Of a stretch of 6,021 bases of DNA, positions 5,920 through 6,021 are shown piece by piece. Each line of letters begins with the position of its first letter. The first letter of the stretch is position 1. Origin of the DNA: Claveliimonas acetigenes (GTDB taxonomy: Bacteria > Bacillota > Clostridia > Lachnospirales > Lachnospiraceae); contig NZ_JAOQJU010000049.1 of NCBI RefSeq assembly GCF_025567385.1, positions 1 through 6,021 on the forward strand, given 5' to 3'. Both the position numbers and the translations under genes were made by a program. The notes below the pieces were generated by a model. The model was not told where the DNA came from. It worked only from the letters and a program-made list of their open reading frames with translations, and made no database searches.

Positions 5920-6021
5920 ATGAAATTTATGAAAAAGGTAAAATCTGCATTTGCGGGTTTTACGGCAATTGTTATGGCGGCGGCCGTAACATTGACGGCA
6001 GTTCCGGTTTCTTCCGTGCAG
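5920..6021 (+). CDS. Secreted protein, N-terminal signal peptide only (3'-truncated by window)
   Basis: Only 34 codons are visible and the frame is open to the window edge. They encode a classic Sec signal peptide: a basic start MKFMKKVKSAFAG, a hydrophobic core (FTAIVMAAAVTLTAV), then PVSSVQ, with cleavage expected just past the edge. ATG 5920 is 11 bases after AGGAG (5904-5908); an in-frame ATG at 5929 is 20 bases away and less likely. The ATG at 5910 is in another frame and too close to the site. No lipobox is visible, so export to the medium or cell wall is likely. The mature domain is not in the window, so the function is unknown. It has its own apparent promoter and a structured leader, so it may be expressed separately from the lipoprotein gene. 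Confidence 0.8.
   Translation, partial: MKFMKKVKSAFAGFTAIVMAAAVTLTAVPVSSVQ

Noticed and set aside
4886..5920. Long minus-strand open frame opposite the lipoprotein gene (344 codons)
   Set aside because: It is antisense to a recognisable sugar-binding protein. Its translation shows no family motif, and it would begin in the promoter and leader of the next gene.
1..6021. CRISPR array, tRNA or rRNA genes, insertion sequences, phage attachment sites
   Set aside because: No regularly spaced repeats, cloverleaf-like stretches, transposase motifs or flanking direct repeats were seen on either strand.

Overview
The window looks like a chromosomal segment of a Gram-positive anaerobe of the Clostridia, most likely Lachnospiraceae-like. 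The signs are an S-layer-homology (SLH) protein end, purine-rich AGGAGG-type ribosome binding sites, a TTG start, a lipoprotein signal, and a YesN/YesM-type two-component system paired with a sugar-binding lipoprotein. No taxon can be fixed from sequence reading alone. All supported genes are on the + strand.

Layout. Positions 1-292 hold the C-terminal end of an SLH-domain surface protein, followed by a modest hairpin terminator (about 317-350). Positions 389-1366 hold a complete aldo/keto reductase as a single-gene unit, closed by a strong 19-bp hairpin terminator at 1412-1455. A candidate promoter (TTGAAA-17-TTAAAT, 1462-1490) then opens an apparent three-gene operon. Its genes are a YesN-type AraC-family response regulator (1555-3177), a YesM/LytS-type sensor histidine kinase overlapping it by ATGA (3174-4664), and a YtfQ-like sugar-binding lipoprotein starting at a TTG behind a consensus AGGAGG (4691-5764). 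After it comes a 155-base regulatory-looking gap with a TTGACA box inside a 12-bp palindrome and two consecutive stem-loops. The start of a secreted protein with a Sec signal peptide (from 5920) runs off the window.

How the genes may work together. The kinase has an extracytoplasmic sensor region between two membrane helices, and its gene is overlapped by the regulator gene and followed closely by a periplasmic-binding-protein-like lipoprotein. No ABC ATPase or permease gene follows within the window. This resembles the published three-component sugar sensor XylFII-LytS-YesN of Clostridium beijerinckii, in which a binding protein presents the sugar to the kinase. The reading here is that the lipoprotein binds a sugar, possibly a furanose by likeness to E. 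coli YtfQ, and signals through the kinase to the YesN regulator. Genes outside the window, or the secreted protein at 5920, could be targets. This is inference from order and families. The aldo/keto reductase region is visibly more AT-rich than the signalling operon and seems functionally separate.
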